Of a stretch of 23,148 nt of DNA, positions 17,992 to 23,148 are shown in pieces. The notes below the pieces were generated by a model. The model made no database searches, was not told the DNA's origin, and saw only the letters and a list, made by a program, of their open reading frames with translations. This DNA comes from Silene noctiflora. Its lineage: Eukaryota; Streptophyta; Magnoliopsida; Caryophyllales; Caryophyllaceae. The position numbers were made by a program, and so were the translations under genes. The DNA is taken from positions 324,868 to 348,015 of the forward strand of contig VHZZ01000075.1 of NCBI GenBank assembly GCA_009801015.1, read 5' to 3'. Numbering within the stretch: the first letter of the stretch is position 1; each line of letters begins with the position of its first letter.

Positions 17992-19290
17992 TACTTCCTT
18001 TGTTCCTTATTTTTTGAGTGGGCAAAATCAATCCAACTCGATTCATGTGATAAAAACTGGTATAGATCTCGTGCTACAACAAGGTCTTCATTAGATTTGA
18101 ATTTTAAAGAGGCGCTCTTATAAACTCATTAGTATAAATTAACTGTACTTTTTTCTATAAAAATCAGTTAAAAAGGATCATATATTAAATAAAGGGAAGA
18201 TAAAACCTAGAAGTAGCTAGTCCCTAGTGCAAGAAAGAATGACATTTGTTGAAAATTTTGGAGCCAGCTTGGAGTACCGAATTTAGTAAAAAAAAAACAT
18301 ACTATGAAAATAAATTACGTAAAAGATTTGATTACAATCCTTAATTAATAATGGGTTCCTCAATTTTCGAGAATATTATTTGAGCCGCAGAACAGAATCA
18401 AAAGGAAATAGTTGAGCGAGAATATGTTAGGAGTGTTAATCTTTTAGTATATAGGGAATGATTGATTTGAGACTCAAAATTGACCAGAATTGTATAATAT
18501 AATCCGACACAAAACCATCCGACCCAAAATGACTCAATTACAAATCAATCAAATTGACCAATAATGACTAATTTGAAAACACTTAGTATTATTTACATTA
18601 AAATAACGAATATCAAACCCAATGTATAATAGGTAATTATCCATAACCCATTTTTTCTCTTTTAATCAATGTTCGATCTGAAACCCGAAATAATCTGACT
18701 TGATCCAAACGGGATCGGATCATTAGAGACCCGAACAAATCGACCCGCCATGAATTTAATTCGACTAATCCGTTTGCCAAGTCTAATGTATTGTAATATT
18801 GTATACATTTTTCATTTGTTTACATGGCTTTAGAAAATGTATACAACCAAATAGACCAGATTAAGTATATAATGAATTACTTTGGGTGTCCGACGCCGCT
18901 AAAAATATCTACATATATATATTCACCCTTTTAGAGGTAATTTAAATTTACCGTTATTTTCTTACTCCACCGCATCAAACAATTGACACTTCATCCCGAC
19001 ACCATTAAAAAAAATTGCCAAGAAAATGGAGATGATCTTAAATTGTATTTTTTAATATTATTTTATCGGATTATTTTAGGTACAAGTCAATTTAAATTGG
19101 AATATTCTTGAACACATTGGTCATGGATTAAACATAATTTAAAGGATTTTATACCCAAATCAATCCTTTTACCCGAATAATATCCGATCATTTTAAGTCG
19201 GGTAACTTTTTTCGAATTATTTTGATAGGATTGAGCTTGTCACAGACCATACAAAATAGTAAGGGGTATGTGCAATATATTGATCACAAA

Positions 19291-19460
19291 TTCTCATTGA
19301 AGACGGATATCCGTCACAAACAGTACTTCTCATATATGCAAGTGACACTATTTATGGGATGCTCTATTTCACTCTCACTTATCTTTCACTGTCTTATTAT
19401 TAGAAGGGGTACTATCCGTATTCAGCTTGTGACGAATAATGTCCGTTATAATTCTGAGAC
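19291..19460. mobile_element. MITE-like element with GACGGAT...CGTCACAA arms
   Basis: The left arm (19291-19319) carries TTCTCATTGAAGACGGATA and CCGTCACAA. The right arm (19426-19460), in reverse complement, carries GTCTCAGAATTATAACGGA and TTCGTCACAAG. The arms pair with several gaps around a core of about 105 bp with no coding potential. The superfamily is not assigned. Confidence 0.5.
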
Positions 19461-19467
19461 TTTGTAC

Positions 19468-19490
19468 ATTGATATTGATATTGATATTGA
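19468..19490 (+). repeat. short GATATT microsatellite
   Basis: Three and a half copies of the hexamer GATATT, followed by related GATGTT units to about 19506. It is immediately next to the MITE right arm. Confidence 0.7.
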
Positions 19491-19667
19491 ATTATTGATG
19501 TTGATGCGTGTGGTCTTTTTGTCTTTGTCAAAATGTGGAAGGTGATAAAGATAAGAATACTTCGTATTACGTAAAATCATTGCAATTATAGTAATCATAA
19601 AATCCAAACGAATCGAATAGTGGGAAACACAAAAACCAATCAATCGGTGAGTTAATATTATTTTAAA

Positions 19668-20396
19668 CCGGAAAGTGGTGATTGACAGCCATAAGTTTGT
19701 GCAATTGTGAAATTAACTTATACAATTTTCAATTGTAGTAATTTGGTCATATAACTTATATAATAAGTGAAATTAAGTCATTTTATCAAAATCTTACGAG
19801 AAATTCAATTTATCATATAAAAAAGTAAAAATGGTTATATTTTTATGAAAAATACAAAATAAAAGTTTACAAAAAATTAATAAAAAAAAACAAATAGCAT
19901 AAATTAGATTAAAAAAATTTAAAATACTTTACGAAAATCAAACAATTTATTATTTTTGTATAAAGTACATATTTTTCAACTTTTTTTTTTTTTTTTTTTT
20001 ACAATTTTTGTAGAAAAATTTTAATTGCAAAATATTTTGTTAGGTAGTTGTATTAAAATCAGAAGTTGGAATAAAAAAAATTTCAGAACAAAAAAATATA
20101 AAAAATATAATAAAAGGGTAAAAAATATATTCAAATTTTTCCATTTTTCAACATTTCAAAAAAAAAAATCACATAAAATTGTTAATTATTATTGGTATAC
20201 CGAATTACATACATATGTAAAAACTACTTTTACTTTTTTTTTTTAATACGATAAATTGAATTTCTCGTGATATTTTAAAAAAGGGGCTTAATTTCACTTA
20301 TTATGTAAGTTATGGGGCCAAATTACTCCAATTGAAAGTTATGAAGGTTAATTTCACAATTGCCCAAAATAATGGAGCTCAATCACCACTTTTCCG
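19668..20396. mobile_element. 729-bp element with about 155-bp terminal inverted repeats (Mutator-like)
   Basis: The left arm begins CCGGAAAGTGGTGATTGA. The right arm, read in reverse complement from 20396, begins CGGAAAAGTGGTGATTGA. Both continue through GCAATTGTGAAATTAA, TTTCAATTG, AATTTGG, AATAAGTGAAATTAAG and ACGAGAAATTCAATTTATC, so the paired arms reach about 155 bp at roughly 75-80% match by eye. The roughly 400-bp core is very AT-rich with T and A runs. Arms this long suggest a MULE or a fold-back MITE. The flanks are TTTTAAA-like on both sides, so an exact target duplication is uncertain. No transposase is encoded. Confidence 0.7.
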
Positions 20397-20869
20397 TTTT
20401 TTAAAAATATTTTAATTATATTAATCATATACTCGTGGATGAGAATATAAAGCAAGTGTAAAGTGTATTCCCTACACTCAATCCACTCCCTTCAAGGCCG
20501 GTCTATCAAAACTTGACCCGTCCCGTAGATCCGATCTGATACAACCCGTCTTTCACAGTCAAAGACTTGTAACTCTTGGCCTGTGACCCGAGACCAAAAT
20601 AACTCATTATTTTAGAGTTAAACTTAATTGGCTCGTTCAACTTGTTGGGTCAAAGATAAATTAAGAATATTTTTAAAATATTAGTTTTAATATATTATAT
20701 TGAAATTTGATAGAATGAATAATAAGTTAATTATTTTAATATTTTAATATTTTAAATTAAAAAATTAATCAAATATTAATTTTATATAACTTTTATGTCA
20801 TTTAATAATGTAAAATTATTAAAGTAATTCAATTGTAATATATTCTTTAATATAAGTATGGTAAGTACC

Positions 20870-20917
20870 AAATATAATTATATAATTAATATTAAATATA
20901 ATTATATAATTAATATT
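20870..20917 (+). repeat. two perfect 24-bp tandem units
   Basis: The 24-bp unit beginning AAATATAATTATATAATTAA occurs twice in a row without mismatch. Each unit is itself nearly palindromic. It is pure A/T and most likely a slippage product. Confidence 0.85.
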
Positions 20918-21017
20918 AAAATATGTTATTTTGACTCAAATTATGGAGTATAAAACAAAAAAAGTCATAAACTTTATTTTGACCTGTAATTGACCCTCCT
21001 TCCGTTTGACATGTCTA

Positions 21018-21055
21018 TCCCCTCCGTCCCAATAATTTTTTTTTTTTTTTTTTTT
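21018..21055 (+). mobile_element. Stowaway left-end fragment plus poly-T run
   Basis: CCCCTCCGTCCCAATAA matches a Stowaway 5' terminus and is cut after about 17 bp by a run of 20 T (21036-21055). No matching right terminus was found between here and pseudogene E. Confidence 0.45.
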
Positions 21056-21273
21056 GCAAGCAGTATTTTAATGAAATGTAAACAAATGTTCGAGACTAGG
21101 AACTAGGAAGTTTTTGGTAGAGGAAACACGGGTGTAAACCTCCAATATTTCATTGCAACATTGTTATCAGATTTGTCATAAACTCAATCATTTTTGTTGA
21201 GGAAATACCGATTCATTAATTAAAGTTCATACGACATCTATAGGTACTACAAGTTGACTATGTATGCTTCTAA

Positions 21274-23035
21274 TTAGATCGATGTTTGCCTGCTGCATGT
21301 GGAACGAATTTGAAGTCCTGCCCTTTCATGTCTACTGGACTGTTTAGAAACCTCTTGAGTCGGATCCCCTCTACTTGGTCCCAATGACGGACCTAGAAAT
21401 TTAGTGTCGAGGGACAGTAAAAGAATGAAAAAATAACTGTCTTAAAGATATTTTTTTTCAAAAATAATGTTTTCTCCAAAATACTTTAAATTCTAAATAT
21501 GTGTAAAAATAATCTCTCTTTCATAGAATATAATACACTTTAATACTTAATTTAACAACAAAGGTAAATTGTTCAATGGTTTAAAACTTGATAAGTGGTT
21601 TAAAGGTCAGCTTATGGTTAGAGGCTGTATTATTTAATTTTGACATTTTACAATTATTTTTGTTTTTATTAGAATGTTATTTTAGAGTATTATAATTGTT
21701 ATTATATTTGATAAGTATTCTATATTTACATTTTTCTTAAAATAAATTTATTTTTAATTTGGTTTAAAAGTTAAAGAAAGTGAAAAAAATAATGATTTAA
21801 CCGAGCCTGAGTTGAGCTCGCGCCTAATCCGAACCAATTCCGAGCTTTAAATTTTCTTTTCTCTTTCTATTCAATTCTTCTCTTGAATTCTACCGCCTCC
21901 CTTCCCTACCCCTGCCACCACCTTGCCACCGCCCTTCTCGGCCTCGGCTTGCCGCCAACCACCGCCTCCTTCCCTCGCTTCCCTTAACCGACGACACCCA
22001 CCCCACCCTAATGTCGGTGACGGTTTAGACAAACTCTAATTTAATTAGTGTAAATAATTCCTTAATTTGATATAATATAATCAATAAAATTAAGAATTAG
22101 AATTATTACTTGATCCCCATAAGAAAGGGTTTCTGTGTATGGCCCATGTGTTGATGATAACCTGTGTCCCCGCGGGAATGTCATGGTTCTGGACCTTGAC
22201 ATCTTGAGACGATTCTCGAAACCCTAGAAGAGGATTTGGTGCCTTGGTGGGTGTAGCCTTAGGGCCTCCTTGATCACGGCTCTTAAGTATTTCATGTTCT
22301 TTAGATCATCCTCGTTAATTATGGTTTTGGCTTTCGTTATCCCTCTTACTTCGTCTTGAAGTTGTTTCATGGCTTGGGGGCGCAGAAGCAGCTCTGACAT
22401 TGCCCATTCAAGTAATGTCGAAATCGTCTCTATTCCTCCACCAATTGCATCCTGTTCATACAGCTAAGTTAGAATTGTGTTTGCACTTATATTTGACAGT
22501 TTTTAGTTAGTACACCGTATTTCAGTATCAGCAAATTTTGCGGGCTGTATGTAAGAACTGAGTTCAATGGATGGGAGAACCCATGAATAACTCGACTCAT
22601 ACTTGATATACACGGCTACACCTGAGAAGACTTGAATTTGACCTGAAACCTGAATGGACGGACTAACTTAATCCAACCTGATTCAAGTATGTATGGTCGC
22701 GTATTGACCATTCTCACTGAAAAACTTGATAACAACATACTCAAGCTGACCCAAACCCCATATGACCAGACTTGAAAATTTTGAATGCTTGCAAACCCGA
22801 ATGAGTGAAATGTTTAGTTAAGTTTCAAACTTTTTCCGAAGATGAGTTTACCTTATTATATTGTAAGTTCGCCCTCAATTAAATTTTTGTCCCTGCTAAA
22901 TGAATGAGAAGAACAAAATTTGAGAAAACATACGAGAAGCAGAGCTTTGATGGTATCCCTCTGAATGGATGGATCGGTCCGCTGAATTTCAAGAGTACCA
23001 CCTCACATGACTTTATCAACTAAGTTAATTGACAT
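21274..23035 (-). pseudogene. P450 pseudogene E (fifth array member), broken and interrupted
   Basis: Three P450-like blocks lie in the right order on the minus strand. About 22934-23035 is the tail of exon 1 (LEIQRTDPSIQRDTIKALLL before a GT donor), carrying an in-frame stop a few codons before that tail. 22108-22451 is the first part of exon 2, with acceptor ACAG, GGGIETIST and EALRLHP; it then shifts frame near the LLGFRE block. 21274-21383 is the later part (WDQVEGIRLKRF to FVPHAAGKHR). It stops before the heme cysteine. A foreign insertion of about 724 bp splits exon 2, and most of exon 1 and the C-terminus are missing. The intron (22452-22933) keeps the family position. It cannot encode a working P450. 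It is not a recent copy of B or C, since it keeps Thr at the I-helix site. Confidence 0.88.
21384..22107. mobile_element. unclassified insertion in exon 2 of pseudogene E
   Basis: The insertion is bounded by near-duplicate flanks: ACTTGGTCCCA (21373-21383) on one side and ACTTGATCCCCA (22108-22119) on the other. Both derive from the same WDQ codons of the P450, so they look like an aged target-site duplication of about 11 bp. The insert starts ATGACGGACCTAGAAATTTA. It has an AT-rich left two-thirds and a C-rich island (about 21890-22010). No terminal inverted repeat or ORF of note is seen. A 9-11 bp duplication would suit a Mutator-like element, but the class is unproven. Confidence 0.55.
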
Positions 23036-23148
23036 CTACGGAATTAGCAACATTGGTCATAAATAAGTAAGCATAACGTAAGAAAAAAAAAATGATGTTT
23101 CTCATTGGTTAGGGTGTACCATGAAGTGGTGTACCGGGAAGGCCTAAG
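23036..23148. other. window end, no feature recognised
   Basis: The last 113 bp are AT-rich and show no P450-like codons on the minus strand. The missing 5' part of pseudogene E is therefore not directly adjacent, at least within the window. Confidence 0.4.

Larger units (their letters stand above)
17992..21273. other. AT-rich, repeat-filled spacer between gene D and pseudogene E
   Basis: No gene is seen in 3.3 kb. It contains a recurrence of the Helitron-interior right arm (18286-18320), low-complexity stretches rich in GACCC/GATCC motifs (18480-18780 and 20500-20650), a MITE (19291-19460), a GATATT microsatellite, a long-TIR element (19668-20396), a 24-bp tandem repeat (20870-20917) and a Stowaway left-end fragment next to a poly-T run (21018-21055). 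These are described separately where they can be delimited. Open frames here are short and AT-driven. Confidence 0.5.

Noticed and set aside
19222-19643. Two opposite open frames across the 19.3-19.5 kb MITE
   Set aside because: Both span the inverted repeat and the GATATT microsatellite and show no protein-like features.
20025-20246. 73-codon Lys/Phe-rich open frame
   Set aside because: Entirely A/T-driven codons within the core of the long-TIR element.
20870-20917. Direct repeats as a possible CRISPR-like array
   Set aside because: Only two adjacent A/T units without spacers in a plant genome; slippage explains them.

Overview
The window is eukaryotic nuclear DNA from a flowering plant, almost certainly a eudicot. 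It has GT-AG introns, a ten-exon plastid-type rhodanese gene, A-type cytochrome P450 genes with a single phase-0 intron, and Stowaway MITEs, Helitron ends and SINE pieces of plant type. A Caryophyllales source is my guess from the look of the repeats and P450s, but the sequence does not prove it.

Layout. 1-97 is the 3' end of a Helitron, and 98-987 is intergenic with decayed palindromic repeats. 988-4691 (+) is a complete STR11-like rhodanese-domain gene with a predicted plastid transit peptide, and two of its introns carry repeat remnants. 4692-6190 is intergenic with a SINE 3' fragment and an unassigned stretch that looks faintly coding. From 6191 to about 23035 lies a minus-strand tandem array of CYP71-clan P450s. 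Four are intact (A 6191-8365, B 8836-11274, C 12439-14210, D 15791-17671) and one is a wrecked copy (E, about 21274-23035). All share an intron at the same place, just before the I-helix oxygen-binding motif. A 963-bp non-autonomous Helitron separates C from D. The 3.6 kb between D and E is AT-rich and packed with MITE-type elements.

How the genes relate. STR11 and the P450 array have no evident functional link. The array grew by tandem duplication: B, C and D are close paralogues and A is more distant. It could be part of a specialised-metabolism locus, since each intact member has a membrane anchor, ExxR and the heme-cysteine motif. The most interesting feature is that B and C carry Pro at the normally conserved catalytic Thr of the I-helix (GGxEPT), whereas A and D keep Thr. 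This suggests that part of the array has changed chemistry or lost normal monooxygenation. Other notable points are a 108-bp tandem duplication of the splice acceptor and exon-2 start of gene A, an upstream ORF overlapping the start of gene A, a core promoter conserved in B and D but replaced in C, and a mosaic pattern of similarity between B, C and D. All similarity statements come from reading by eye; no search was run.
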